A DNA stretch of 64,000 nucleotides, taken from NCBI GenBank assembly GCA_036267255.1, contig DATAWK010000033.1, positions 7,349-71,348 on the forward strand, read 5' to 3'. The position numbers and the translations under genes are program-made. Positions 37,110 to 48,372 of this stretch are shown piece after piece (the stretch's first letter is position 1; each line of letters begins with the position of its first letter). The notes beneath the pieces are model-generated. The model searched no databases and had not been told where the DNA came from. It saw only the letters and a list, made by a program, of their open reading frames with translations. This stretch comes from DATAWK01 sp036267255 (GTDB lineage: Bacteria; Acidobacteriota; Terriglobia; Terriglobales; Acidobacteriaceae).

Positions 37110-37898
37110 TTATTTGCCTTGCCAGGTGGCGGCGCGTTTTTCGAGAAATGCCCCGGTGCCTTCGGCTTTGTCCGCGGTGCTGCAGCTGAGGCCGAAGAGG
37201 GAAGCTTCGAGATAGAGACCTTCCTCGAGGGGCACATCGTAGCCGCGATGGACGGCTTCCAGACTGTAGCGGATGGCCAGCGGGGCCATGGATGCGATGG
37301 TGCGGGCGATTTGTTCGCCGCGCGCGAGCAATTGGTCGAGTGGGACGACTTCATTGACTAGACCGACGCGCAGGGCGTCTGCGGCGGAGATCATCTCGCC
37401 GGTGAGGATGAGTTGCAAGGCGACGCCTTTGCCGACCAGGCGCGGAAGACGCTGGGTTCCACCATAGCCGGGGATGAGGCCGAGCTTCACTTCCGGCTGG
37501 CCGAGACGTGCGTTTTCGCCGGCGATGCGCAGGGTGCAGGCGAGAGACAGCTCACAACCGCCGCCGAGAGCAAAGCCGTTGATGCAGGCGATGACGGGCT
37601 TGCCGCATTCTTCGATGGCGGAGAAGACGGCCTGGCCGCGGCGGGCGAGTTCGAGCCCCTGAGCGCCGTTGGCCTGGGCGAGCTCGTGGATGTCGGCCCC
37701 GGCGGCGAAGGCCTTTTCTCCGGCGCCGGTCAGGACGGCGGCGCGAATGGAATCGTCACTGCGGATGGTGGTGAAGGCGATGGACAGTTCGGCAAGCGTA
37801 GCTGCATTGAGAACATTGAGAACCCTGGGACGATTGAGCGTGACGAAGGCCACCCCGTCGCGCTGCTCAAAGAGAATATTTTCAAAGATCATCGACAT
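37110..37898 (-). CDS. Enoyl-CoA hydratase/isomerase family protein
   Basis: A 262-residue crotonase-fold protein. The oxyanion-hole segments AFAAGADIHEL and NGFALGGGCELSLAC are present, as is RLGQPEVKLGLIPGYGGTQRLPR with one catalytic Glu (rat Glu144 equivalent). The second catalytic Glu (rat Glu164, in ALEMxLTG) is read here as Gln in VALQLILTG, a change also found in some butyryl-pathway crotonases as I recall. It could hydrate short enoyl-CoA thioesters; the exact substrate is open. Single gene, convergent neighbourhood absent. Confidence 0.88.
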   Translation of the reverse strand: MSMIFENILFEQRDGVAFVTLNRPRVLNVLNAATLAELSIAFTTIRSDDSIRAAVLTGAGEKAFAAGADIHELAQANGAQGLELARRGQAVFSAIEECGKPVIACINGFALGGGCELSLACTLRIAGENARLGQPEVKLGLIPGYGGTQRLPRLVGKGVALQLILTGEMISAADALRVGLVNEVVPLDQLLARGEQIARTIASMAPLAIRYSLEAVHRGYDVPLEEGLYLEASLFGLSCSTADKAEGTGAFLEKRAATWQGK

Positions 37899-38050
37899 CG
37901 CACCTCAATCCAAGTAACAGTTGCAAAACATGCGAGTGTATCAACTGAATGGGGCGCGGGTAAAGCGGAGCGCGGCGGCAGTGTACCATCGAGCTATAGC
38001 AAGGGAATGATTCCGGAAATTGCAGAACGGGTCAGAGAAAGCATAAAGCG

Positions 38051-38944
38051 ATGATTAAGGGAATCACGCTGGTACGTTCCACCAGCGCGGCGGGAGACTT
38101 TGACAAACTGAGCAGTTTTTTTTCTGCGCTGGGCTTTGAGCCGGGCAAGGCCTGGACGAATGGGTCGAGTCGAGGTGCGCCGTTTCTGGCTCCGCTGGGA
38201 AACCTGGAGCTGGTGGATGGAGAACTGCCGGGAACGCCTGAGATTCTGGTGGAGGTGACCGGCCTGGAGGCCGTGCACGCGGTGGCGCAGCGCTGGATGG
38301 AAGAGAATTACGCGAAGGCCGAGGCTGCCAAGCGTATCTCCGCAGTGCAGCCGACGCATTGGAAGTCGCGGTTATTTATGGCGGAGCCGGTGGCCGGCGT
38401 AACGTATGGATTCTGGGAATCGGACCATGCGCTGCACGGGAAACCGGCGGCGATCGAAGGCGACCTGACGGCTATAGGGATGAAGTTCGGCATCGTGGTG
38501 GCGCGCTGGAATGCGGTGATTACCGACCGGCTGCTGCAGGGAGCGCTGGATGCATTGCTGCGCAGTGGAGCGAAACAGGACGACGTGCAGATTGTGCGGG
38601 TGCCGGGCGCGTGGGAGATTCCCGCAGCGGCGCGCACGCTGGCGGAGACGAAACAGGTGGACGCCATCCTGACGCTGGGTTGCCTGTTGCGCGGAGAGAC
38701 GGCGCACTTTGAGGCCATCTACAACGAGGTGGCGCGCGGGATTGGGCAATCGCAACAGGAGACGGGCGTTCCGCATGCCTTTGGCGTGCTGACCTGCGAC
38801 ACGCTGGAGCAGGCGCTGGACCGGGCCGGGCTGAAGCTGGGCAACAAGGGATTTGAAGCTGGGATCGCCGCGATGGAGATGGTTTCGGTGCAGCGCAAGA
38901 TTGTAACTGCTACGGTTACAGAAAGCTCCAAAGGGCGAAGCTGA
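38051..38944 (+). CDS. ribH: Fusion: VOC-like domain plus lumazine synthase RibH
   Basis: One uninterrupted 297-residue frame. Residues 1-126 look like a glyoxalase/VOC half: ITLVRSTSAAGDFDKLSSFF at the start, ILVEVTGLEAVHAVAQRW, and GVTYGFWESDH at the end, without the clear metal ligands of true glyoxalases. Residues 144-285 are 6,7-dimethyl-8-ribityllumazine synthase: KFGIVVARWNAVITDRLLQG, VPGAWEIPAAA, RGETAHFEAI with the catalytic His 219, and LGNKGFEAG. RibH makes the riboflavin precursor and usually stands alone at about 155 residues. The internal ATG at 38480 lacks a good ribosome site, so fusion is favoured. nusB follows after one base. Confidence 0.85.
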   Translation: MIKGITLVRSTSAAGDFDKLSSFFSALGFEPGKAWTNGSSRGAPFLAPLGNLELVDGELPGTPEILVEVTGLEAVHAVAQRWMEENYAKAEAAKRISAVQPTHWKSRLFMAEPVAGVTYGFWESDHALHGKPAAIEGDLTAIGMKFGIVVARWNAVITDRLLQGALDALLRSGAKQDDVQIVRVPGAWEIPAAARTLAETKQVDAILTLGCLLRGETAHFEAIYNEVARGIGQSQQETGVPHAFGVLTCDTLEQALDRAGLKLGNKGFEAGIAAMEMVSVQRKIVTATVTESSKGRS

Positions 38945-38945
38945 G

Positions 38946-39389
38946 ATGGGAAAACGAAGAAAATCCCGGGAGCTGGCCATGCAGATGCTTTTTCAGGCGG
39001 ATGTTGGCAAGCAGACGCCGGATGAGGTCCGCCGCACCTTCTGGCAGGCACGGGAGACGAACGATCCGGACACGCGCGGATTTGCGGAAGATATTTTTCG
39101 CGTGGCGTGCGAGCGCAAGGAAGAGATCGACGGCTACATTGAAGAGGCCAGTGAACGCTGGCGGCTGGAACGGATGGCAGCGGTAGACCGCAATCTGCTG
39201 CGCGCGTCGGTTGCAGAAATGTTGGGATTTCCGGGGACGCCGCTGCCGATCATTATCAATGAGGCGCTGGAAGTGGCGCGGCTGTATGCGGCTCCTGAGT
39301 CGACGCAATTTTTGAACGGAGTGCTGGATGCCGTGGCGCGCGCGTTGCCACGGACGGCGAAACAGTTGACGCCGAAAGCGGAAAAGTAG
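38946..39389 (+). CDS. nusB: Transcription antitermination factor NusB
   Basis: A 147-residue all-helical protein. GKRRKSRELAMQMLFQADV at the start and AAVDRNLLRASVAEML, PLPIIINEALEVARLYAAPES, FLNGVLDAVAR in the second half are hallmark NusB segments. With NusE (S10) it binds boxA RNA in rRNA leaders. Adjacent to ribH, the same linkage found in many bacteria, which supports both calls. A strong bidirectional terminator follows. Confidence 0.96.
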   Translation: MGKRRKSRELAMQMLFQADVGKQTPDEVRRTFWQARETNDPDTRGFAEDIFRVACERKEEIDGYIEEASERWRLERMAAVDRNLLRASVAEMLGFPGTPLPIIINEALEVARLYAAPESTQFLNGVLDAVARALPRTAKQLTPKAEK

Positions 39390-39428
39390 CGTAACGGTTC
39401 GAACGAGAGCGAATGTTGCAAGCAAAAG

Positions 39429-39455
39429 AAAAGCCCCGCAGATTGCGGGGCTTTT
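39429..39455. terminator. Bidirectional intrinsic terminator between nusB and the propeller lipoprotein
   Basis: AAAAGCCCCGC (39429-39439) pairs with GCGGGGCTTTT (39445-39455). A-rich sequence precedes and TTTTCTTTT follows, so it can end transcripts from both convergent genes. Confidence 0.92.
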
Positions 39456-39478
39456 CTTTTCTGCTGCGCGGGCTGAAC

Positions 39479-42058
39479 CTACTGGACGGGCCGTGGTCTG
39501 GCGGCCATGAAGAAGGCCGGAACCTGTTTGCCGCTGGTGTTGAGCAGCGCGGGATTGATCTGCTGCGTGTCTGTCAGCGTGGTGGTGTTGATGAAGTGAA
39601 CGAGATCGTCCTGATCCGTGCTGACGTAGAAGGTGGTGGTGTCGGGACTGAAGACACCCGCAATCGGCGCGCCGGGAGCCGTGCCGGTGAGCGTGATGGG
39701 GACGACCTGGCCGGCACCGGTGGAGGGAATCTTATACGCGGGCAGCGTGGTGTTGCCGCTGGCGCCGGGAGTTGTGGAGTAATACGTCACGAAGGCCAGG
39801 GTGGAGGCTGGAGAGGTGAGCACCTTGTTGATGCTGGCGACATCGGTGGCGCCCAGAGCGGTGGTGTACGGAGTTCCAGCCACGTTCGGAGGAGGCCCGA
39901 ATTGCAGATTGGTGGTCAACGGGCAGGCTCCGGCGGGGATGGTCACATTGACGTCGGTGATGCTGTCGGTTGCCGCCGTGGCTCCGATGATGTGGCGTCC
40001 GTCAGTGGTTTCAACCAACTGGTCGACCGGGTCGGTGACGGTGCCCACCGGCGGATAAAAATTGGTTGGATTCAGCGCTGCATTCGGATTCTGAGCTGTG
40101 TTGTTCGGTCCGGTAGCGCAATAACTGAAGGCGGTGACAGCGGTTCCGCCAGCAGTGCTGGTGTAGACGCCGACGGCAGGCACGGTGACGGCAACGCTGG
40201 GTACGGGAGCCGTGCCCGACGAGCTTACAGGGCAATTGGTCGCGGGATTATTTCCGTTGTCCGTGCAGGTATGCCAGCCGGTGAAGGGCGAATAAGCAAA
40301 GAGCGTGGCGGCTCCGGGCGTATTGGCGTCTGCCGGATTGGAGTAGGTGATGTAGAGGTTCTGGCTGTCTTCAGTGAACGTTGCCGAGTAGGGCGGGTTG
40401 ACTTCGCCGCCGGGATTCTGCGTAGAGTACACCGGATTGACCACGCCAGCAGGATAAACAGGCTGGCTGTTTGCATTGCAGGCGATGGTGGGGCCCGGTG
40501 CGGCGAATGCCAGCGAGGTCCCGGTGCCGGGGTTGTACAGGTAGAAGAGCTTGCGGCAGGGATCGTGGATGACGACGAGGCTGTCATTCGGTGCCACGGC
40601 GAGCACGGTGCCGGGAACGGTGGAATCTTCCTTGGTGAGGCTGTTGCTCGCGGTGGTGGCGATCATCAGTTGCGTCGAGCTGCCGAAATAGAGGCTTGCA
40701 CCGATCTGGTCCATCACCATGGAGTTGGGCAGATAGGGCAGCGTGACAGGAGTGCCAACGGTGCCGATGAGAAAATCAATCGGCACGAAGCCATAGGATT
40801 GCGGGCTGGACAGATAGAGAACGGTGGAACTGGGTCCCGGCGTGGTGACAGCGATCGGGTTGCTGGTGACGGGCAAGCCGGTGCCAAGATTTGCAATCTG
40901 ATCGAGCGGCGCTGGATTGCAAATACTGGGCAGACACTGCGCGACGATATCGGCATCGCTGGGGAAGTTGCCGGTGACCACGCCGCTGCCGTTCACCGCG
41001 ATGTTGATGGGATCGGTGGAGGTGTAGCTGAGGGCGAGGCCGGTGATGGGGTTGCCGTGGGTATCGAGCACTGTGGTGGTGAGGGGCTGAATGTTCGTCT
41101 GGTTGATCGTTACCGGAGGCGTGAGCGGAGGTTGCCCCTGATTGGTGGTGCCAACCTTCAACGCGATGCTTGCCGGCGGGCAGGTGAAGAAGTAGCCCGC
41201 GGTGCTGGAGGCCTGGGCAACACTGGCGCTGAGGACGGTCGCACCCGGCTGGTGGGCAGTGGCGATGCCGTTCTGGTCGACGGTTACGATATTGGCGTTC
41301 TGCGGCGTGTAGATGAGGTGACCGACGGAACAGGTAATGTCCGTGGTGACGCCATTGACATCGCCATATACGGTAGCCGCCAGCGGCGCGGTGTCATTCT
41401 GCGAGATGCAGCCGGAGTTTTTCTGAATCGGACTGGGCTGCGGGTTGTATGCAGGCGTGCAGCCTTTGGGAAGATTGTTGGCCGGGTTGGTCGGGTCCAG
41501 GGTAGTGCAGAGGGTGACGGGGTTGGGAGAAATCTGTCCATTGGCAGGATTGCTGTACGCGGGGCAACTTTCCGCCGTGGCGCCCAGCACCACACTGGTG
41601 ACCTGGGGATGCACGAAGACCGGAACCACGTTGCTGGTCGCACCACCGCCGCTGGCCGTGACATAGGCGATGCCTGTTTTGTTGGTCGGAATGCAGGTGG
41701 TGAAGTTGGCGACGCCGTTGGGAGAATTACGATTCCACGTGCCGCCGCAGATCTGTCCGGCGGGAGAGACATCGGCGATGGTCAGGTCGCTGCTGCCATA
41801 GGTGAACTGGTTGAGTCCGGATGGCGTGCCTTTGCATGTGAAGGCGGTCGGCGTTACCACTTCATTGGTAGCGCCATAGTTGACCGAGACGCCGTAGGCG
41901 TTGGGTTGCAGCGTGATCGAAGTGGTGGCTGTCGTCGAGGGACCGCTTTGAAAGCCGGAGCAAAAATTTTGCCCATAGTCATGGCTGCATCCAGCGATAG
42001 ACATACCAATGGGTAGGGACAAAATACATAGAACTACCAGGAAAACAAACCGCCGCAT
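39479..42058 (-). CDS. Exported lipoprotein with Ig-like and beta-propeller regions
   Basis: An 859-residue secreted protein beginning with a basic start and a lipobox GMSIAGC (Cys near residue 23). Residues 40-440 contain several Big_2-type bacterial Ig modules (for example DVSPAGQICGGTWNR, VDQNGIATAHQPGATVLSASV, VVTGNFPSDADIV). From about residue 450 repeated blades such as TVLAVAPNDSLVVIHDPC, YSATFTEDSQNLYITYSNP and AGVFSPDTTTFYVSTDQDD mark a YVTN-like propeller. This architecture is frequent in acidobacterial surface proteins of unknown role, possibly for adhesion or polymer binding. It is rich in Thr, Pro, Asn and Val. Confidence 0.85.
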   Translation of the reverse strand: MRRFVFLVVLCILSLPIGMSIAGCSHDYGQNFCSGFQSGPSTTATTSITLQPNAYGVSVNYGATNEVVTPTAFTCKGTPSGLNQFTYGSSDLTIADVSPAGQICGGTWNRNSPNGVANFTTCIPTNKTGIAYVTASGGGATSNVVPVFVHPQVTSVVLGATAESCPAYSNPANGQISPNPVTLCTTLDPTNPANNLPKGCTPAYNPQPSPIQKNSGCISQNDTAPLAATVYGDVNGVTTDITCSVGHLIYTPQNANIVTVDQNGIATAHQPGATVLSASVAQASSTAGYFFTCPPASIALKVGTTNQGQPPLTPPVTINQTNIQPLTTTVLDTHGNPITGLALSYTSTDPINIAVNGSGVVTGNFPSDADIVAQCLPSICNPAPLDQIANLGTGLPVTSNPIAVTTPGPSSTVLYLSSPQSYGFVPIDFLIGTVGTPVTLPYLPNSMVMDQIGASLYFGSSTQLMIATTASNSLTKEDSTVPGTVLAVAPNDSLVVIHDPCRKLFYLYNPGTGTSLAFAAPGPTIACNANSQPVYPAGVVNPVYSTQNPGGEVNPPYSATFTEDSQNLYITYSNPADANTPGAATLFAYSPFTGWHTCTDNGNNPATNCPVSSSGTAPVPSVAVTVPAVGVYTSTAGGTAVTAFSYCATGPNNTAQNPNAALNPTNFYPPVGTVTDPVDQLVETTDGRHIIGATAATDSITDVNVTIPAGACPLTTNLQFGPPPNVAGTPYTTALGATDVASINKVLTSPASTLAFVTYYSTTPGASGNTTLPAYKIPSTGAGQVVPITLTGTAPGAPIAGVFSPDTTTFYVSTDQDDLVHFINTTTLTDTQQINPALLNTSGKQVPAFFMAARPRPVQ

Positions 42059-42225
42059 CGAACCTCCCCGTCGGCGCGCTAACGGCGCGGACGGTCACAA
42101 AAAAACTCACGACCACATGATCAATTCCTTTAGTGTATGGGTCCGGCGCAGCTTCGGCAACAGCACCGGTCCCCGGCGCGGAAGCAGCCCCGGAGAGAAA
42201 GGCAAATTGCAGGCTTTTCCGGCAC

Positions 42226-44295
<2,070 letters not shown>

Positions 44296-44510
44296 CGTGC
44301 GCGATGCTATCACAAATGGCATAGATTGCTCACTCTCAGGCAAATATCGGATTGAGTGCTGCAAAAAAACATGCACGGCGAGCAAATGTCGCCTGGGAGC
44401 ATGAGGTTCAAAGTGCGGAAAATAAATGCAATGGGATTGGCAACTTCGGTGAGCTTCTGCGCAACCTATTCACAGGTATTACGGCTTGCAATGCAAGGAG
44501 AAAGAAAATC

Positions 44511-44663
44511 ATGTTGTGGACAATCTTCGTAATTCTTTTAATTCTGTGGCTGTTGGGGTTTGTCGGCTTCCACGTGTTGGGCGCGTACATCCATATTTTG
44601 TTGGTGATAGCTCTGGTGGTGTTGCTGATTCAGTTGATTGGCGGGCGAACGCGCACCATCTGA
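44511..44663 (+). CDS. Lmo0937-type small membrane protein
   Basis: Fifty residues, MLWTIFVILLILWLLGFVGF... with two hydrophobic halves around a His/Tyr-containing turn and a basic RTRTI end. This is the compact two-helix family often found next to CsbD or other general-stress genes. The ATG follows AAGGAG by about a dozen bases; a longer open frame upstream is not supported by a ribosome site. Confidence 0.85.
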   Translation: MLWTIFVILLILWLLGFVGFHVLGAYIHILLVIALVVLLIQLIGGRTRTI

Positions 44664-44769
44664 GTTTGCACGTTCCATAACGATTTCTACAGGAAGAAGC
44701 GGAATGGTTGGAAAACACAACCTGCCATTCCGGCATCTCATGGGATGGAACGAGAAAACTGGAGGAAGT

Positions 44770-45099
44770 ATGAACAAGGAACAGGTTTCAGGGAAAGTGG
44801 ACCAGGCCGTAGGGAAAGTGAAGCAGGGCGTTGGCGAAGCGGTGAACAACCAAAAGCTGGCGAATCAAGGGATCGCTGACCAGGTGAAAGGCGCTGCCAA
44901 GGAAACCTGGGGCAATGCCAAGGATGCGGCGACCGATATAGCCAAGGACAACCAGAAGCATTCTGAAGATCATGCGCGCAATGTGCGCGAGAACATCTCC
45001 GACAAGGTGGAGAATGTGAAGAATCGTGTGAATGAAAAGATCGACGTGATGAAGGAAGAACATCGCGAGCACGAGAAGGAAAAGCATCGCACGGCATAA
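44770..45099 (+). CDS. CsbD-like stress protein
   Basis: A 109-residue hydrophilic, highly charged protein starting NKEQVSGKVDQAVGKVKQGVGEA, the CsbD signature, followed by repeated helical units (QVKGAAKETWGNAKDAATD) and a Lys/Glu-rich tail that is longer than the usual 60-70-residue CsbD. GGAGG lies four bases before the ATG. CsbD proteins are induced by general stress; biochemical role unknown. It probably forms a stress unit with the small membrane protein 100 bases upstream. Confidence 0.88.
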   Translation: MNKEQVSGKVDQAVGKVKQGVGEAVNNQKLANQGIADQVKGAAKETWGNAKDAATDIAKDNQKHSEDHARNVRENISDKVENVKNRVNEKIDVMKEEHREHEKEKHRTA

Positions 45100-45143
45100 A
45101 CGGGAGCCCACCCCCGACTGCGACATGCCGCAGTGGCATGTCG

Positions 45144-45173
45144 AGGCCCTCAGCCTGGAAAGGCTGAGGGCCT
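45144..45173 (+). terminator. Intrinsic terminator after the CsbD-like gene
   Basis: AGGCCCTCAGCCT (45144-45156), loop GGAA, AGGCTGAGGGCCT (45161-45173), then TTTGCTT: thirteen pairs. A second hairpin, CGACATGCC/GGCATGTCG at 45121-45143, lies immediately before it. Confidence 0.9.
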
Positions 45174-45251
45174 TTTGCTTGATTCCACACAAGCTAAAAG
45201 AAGGCCTGCGTGGAGCACGCAGATGGAGCACGCAGATGGAGTGAAACAAAA

Positions 45252-45282
45252 TACCCCGGGTGCGCGTAGCGTACCCGGGGTA
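45252..45282 (-). terminator. Intrinsic terminator for the gene at 45309
   Basis: TACCCCGGGT (45252-45261) and ACCCGGGGTA (45273-45282) pair perfectly; on the minus strand TTTTGTTTC follows. Its distance of 26 bases from the stop of the minus-strand gene fits. Confidence 0.85.
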
Positions 45283-45308
45283 GCCATACTGTTTTCTTTT
45301 GGCGCTGG

Positions 45309-46145
45309 TTACTTCTGGCCCCAGAAATCCGGATCGGCTTTTGCCCAACCTTCGGGTACATAGCTCATCTTGGGGTTGAACATAAACAGGTTCGTCTGGA
45401 TCGACTCGAAGCAGGACGCTTCAAGATCGGCCATCTTCTTCATGTCGTCGGCGCTTATCTTGGACCGGAGCTGCTTTGCGGCTGCCCGGAACCCGTCGAT
45501 TTCGGCAAGGGACTTGAGGGGAGAGATGAAGATGTATACGCTGCCAGCGTTCGCGCCATATTCGTCCTGATACGCGGCCCAGTGTGCGTTGGGTAGTTTT
45601 CCATAGATGCTGTTGTGCAATCTGGACAACGCATCCCATTCCTGTCCGTGGCCGGGGCGAATCTTAATCCTTGTGATTTCCATATAGCGCATGTGCGGGA
45701 TATCGACGGGCGCATTCACGCTCATGTCTTCGCGATAGACGAAGGTGCTCGATTCATCCGAGGTGAGCAGTTTGCCATCGGCGGTCTGCGCGCTGTCGAG
45801 GGCGGCTGCGAGGGTGGCGTTGTTCTGGGTCGCCTGGGCGTCTTTCTCCCACGCCGCGAAGGAATCATAGCCGACAAAGAACAGTGCTCGTGGCTGGCCG
45901 GAAAGAGAGTCCATTGCCAGATAGTGTTCGGGCCAGTTGGCGGCGGTGAAGGCCTGGACAAAGGCGCTCTCGGTTTTCTGATGCGGGCTGCCCTGCTGGC
46001 CCGGCTTGAGAAACTCGCGCATGATGACCAGTACCGATGGTGGCGGTGTGACGGCGGCGGATTGATCCTGAGCCGATACGTTTGTGGCCGAGAATCCGGC
46101 GAAGAGAAGACACGACAGGACTGCGAACCCGATTTGCTTTTTCAT
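45309..46145 (-). CDS. Exported protein of unknown function, possible ABM-like fold
   Basis: A 278-residue protein with a signal peptide (to about residue 25, NVSAQ). Two similar halves, one around VLVIMREFLKPGQQGSP and one around YMEITRIKIRPGHGQEWDAL, each begin a beta-alpha-beta unit like the dimeric alpha/beta barrels of antibiotic biosynthesis monooxygenases; the second half ends PEGWAKADPDFWGQK. This suggests a tandem barrel, but no heme or metal ligand is evident. Function unknown; single gene with its own terminator. Confidence 0.75.
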   Translation of the reverse strand: MKKQIGFAVLSCLLFAGFSATNVSAQDQSAAVTPPPSVLVIMREFLKPGQQGSPHQKTESAFVQAFTAANWPEHYLAMDSLSGQPRALFFVGYDSFAAWEKDAQATQNNATLAAALDSAQTADGKLLTSDESSTFVYREDMSVNAPVDIPHMRYMEITRIKIRPGHGQEWDALSRLHNSIYGKLPNAHWAAYQDEYGANAGSVYIFISPLKSLAEIDGFRAAAKQLRSKISADDMKKMADLEASCFESIQTNLFMFNPKMSYVPEGWAKADPDFWGQK

Positions 46146-46353
46146 GGGTACTTAGCCTCCTAAGGCTTGAAATGAGTTTTTGGCCAGGAGTGTCGGGCAA
46201 GGGGAGAGAAACTTCGCTGGATGCGAGCGGCGGCATCGTGACTGTGCGGAATTTCGTCCTTCGTTCTTGGACGCGGCTGAATCTACGCTTCCGTATATGG
46301 GTTGTCCAGCGAATTTTTAGAGGTCAGGCTGAGGGGAGAGCAGCGCGGATCTC

Positions 46354-48372
46354 TTATACGGCGGCGCGGGTGATGCCGATGACGGTGATGTCGTCTTCCT
46401 GCCCGAATTGCTGGGCGGTTACGGCGATGGCGGCGGCGGGTTGACGGCTGATCTGCTGGGTGCGGTCGAAGCCGAAGAGCTGCTTCTGCTCGTTCTGCGC
46501 TTCGACGACGCCGTCGGTGAGGAGGGTGAGCCGGTCGCCTGGCTGGAGGGTGAGGCGTGTCTGCTCGAAGTCGGCGGTTTCGATCATGCCGAGCGGCAGA
46601 CTGCCTGCGATGGCGACTTCTGCGCCATTTAAATATGGCGGCAGATGTCCGGCGTTGGCGATGACGGTTTCGCCGTTTGGTGCGATGCGCGCGACGACGC
46701 AGGTGGCGAAGTGGCCCTGCATGCGTCCGCAGAGACGGCGATTGAGAGACTGCAGAATCGTGATTGGTTCCTGCGTGGTCTCGGTGACCATGCGAATGGC
46801 ACCGACGATCAACGAGACGAGCATGGCGGCCTTGAGGCCTTTGCCGCTGACATCGCCGACGACGATCAGGATGCTGTTGTCTTTGCCTGCGATGATCTGG
46901 AAGAAATCCCCACCCACCTGCTGCGCGGGGCGATACTCGCTTTCGAGGGTGAAGCCGGGGACGACGGGCAGCGCCTCTGGAATCAGCATCTGCTGCACCT
47001 GCCGCGCCTGCTCCATCTCCAGCCTGAACTGCTCCCGTTCGCGCTGGCCGTGCAGAAACCGCCGCAGCATCAGCACCGTGATAATGGCCAGAGAAAGGAT
47101 GGTGGCGATCTGATCGAGTTCGACCCCGAATCTGAATGGGAAATAGAAAATGGGCACGTGCAATAGCAGCAATTCTTCTTCGTAGATGGAGAGGACGACC
47201 AGCACCACCGCGGGCAATGCCAGCAATCCCTCCAACTGGTTTTTTCGAATGCCGCGCGTTGTTACCCAGACCAGCAGAGCCCCCAGCAGCAGCTTCAGCG
47301 CCAGTGTCAGCGGCGACAGCCAGACGATGGCGTGTACGGGAACCACATCGCCATAGAACGGCCCCCGCATCATGGCCATGCCGACGGCCAGCAGCGCCAC
47401 GAGACCCCATACCGCCCGGTGCAGGCGGCCCATGCGGTCCATGCGGAACCAGTAGGCCCAGAACAGCACCCACAGTCCGATAATTGCGGGGGTCAGGAAA
47501 GCATCCTCAAGCAGAAATTCGGGAACATCACCGATCCATGTGGTGTAGTACCCGGCCACGATCGAGAACTCGAACGCCAGCAGGGCCGCGCAGGTGAGGC
47601 CGAGCCAGAGAAAGGCCGGCTCCGTGCGATCGAGCCAGAAGAGACCGAAGGCCACCCCCAGGGCGAGCAGTAAAATCGCGATGTCGACAAAACTGCCGTA
47701 CACCGTGTGATCGATCGCATCCCAGTTCAACTGCAGCAGCCCGGCAATGGCCGAGGCATGGCCCAGTACAGGCGGTCCATGCAGCCCGCCGGCATCCGGA
47801 GCCGTGAGATATGACTTCATCCACACGCGGATGGCGATCGTGACCGGTCCGCCGCGGAAATTTGCGGGCAAAGGAAACGCCGCCGGCGTGGAAAAGTAGG
47901 CAGTGACGCCGCGTGCGGTGAAGCGGCCGGTCTGTCCAATGAACTGACCATTCACGTATACCTGGTAGGCGTCGTCGAAATCGATCGGCATCTGAAGCGC
48001 GAGCGCCGTCTGCCCATCCTGCACATGGACGCGCAGCCGGTACCAGGCATAGCCGTAATAGCCCTTGTAGCCCCGTGCCGTCCAGCCCGGAAGGTAGCCC
48101 TGGCTGCCGTAAAACGGGTCATGCGATCCCTTCAGCGGCGTCAGGTCCATCGTGACCCAGGCGGAGTCGTCGAAGCCCGGCTGCGCCCACGCCATGTTGT
48201 CGCCGGTGTGAAACTTCCACAGGCCACCGAGGACGACCGTGGAGTTGCCCAGAGTGATCTGGGTGGTTGGCGCCGTGGCCGAGGAAATGGGAGCAACAGC
48301 GGTTGTCTTCTGGGCCGTGGCGTGCAGAGCGAAAAACGGCAGAAGCAAAAGAGAGAACCCAAGGCGTCGCAT
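46354..48372 (-). CDS. SpoIIE/PP2C phosphatase with periplasmic sensor and seven-helix membrane domain
   Basis: A 672-residue signalling protein. Signal peptide (residues 1-21), then a periplasmic jelly-roll-like domain (GNSTVVLGGLWKFHTGD ... YGYAWYRLRVHVQDGQ), a seven-helix block (about 225-430), and a C-terminal PP2C-type phosphatase with GGDFFQIIAG, VGDVSGKGLKAAML, ANAGHLPPYL and TDGVVEAQN; the Asp residues that bind the metals are present. Such proteins dephosphorylate anti-anti-sigma factors. No STAS or anti-sigma gene is nearby, so the target is elsewhere. The ATG at 48372 is picked for the signal peptide. Confidence 0.88.
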   Translation of the reverse strand: MRRLGFSLLLLPFFALHATAQKTTAVAPISSATAPTTQITLGNSTVVLGGLWKFHTGDNMAWAQPGFDDSAWVTMDLTPLKGSHDPFYGSQGYLPGWTARGYKGYYGYAWYRLRVHVQDGQTALALQMPIDFDDAYQVYVNGQFIGQTGRFTARGVTAYFSTPAAFPLPANFRGGPVTIAIRVWMKSYLTAPDAGGLHGPPVLGHASAIAGLLQLNWDAIDHTVYGSFVDIAILLLALGVAFGLFWLDRTEPAFLWLGLTCAALLAFEFSIVAGYYTTWIGDVPEFLLEDAFLTPAIIGLWVLFWAYWFRMDRMGRLHRAVWGLVALLAVGMAMMRGPFYGDVVPVHAIVWLSPLTLALKLLLGALLVWVTTRGIRKNQLEGLLALPAVVLVVLSIYEEELLLLHVPIFYFPFRFGVELDQIATILSLAIITVLMLRRFLHGQREREQFRLEMEQARQVQQMLIPEALPVVPGFTLESEYRPAQQVGGDFFQIIAGKDNSILIVVGDVSGKGLKAAMLVSLIVGAIRMVTETTQEPITILQSLNRRLCGRMQGHFATCVVARIAPNGETVIANAGHLPPYLNGAEVAIAGSLPLGMIETADFEQTRLTLQPGDRLTLLTDGVVEAQNEQKQLFGFDRTQQISRQPAAAIAVTAQQFGQEDDITVIGITRAAV

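Noticed and set aside
39413..42016. 867-codon plus-strand frame antisense to the propeller lipoprotein
   Set aside because: Long only because the minus-strand gene uses codons that avoid stops on the opposite strand; composition is Gly/Arg/Val filler without domains.
46283..47473. 397-codon minus-strand frame, rich in His, Arg and Gly
   Set aside because: Out-of-frame shadow of the SpoIIE phosphatase gene with typical GC-rich composition and no domain.
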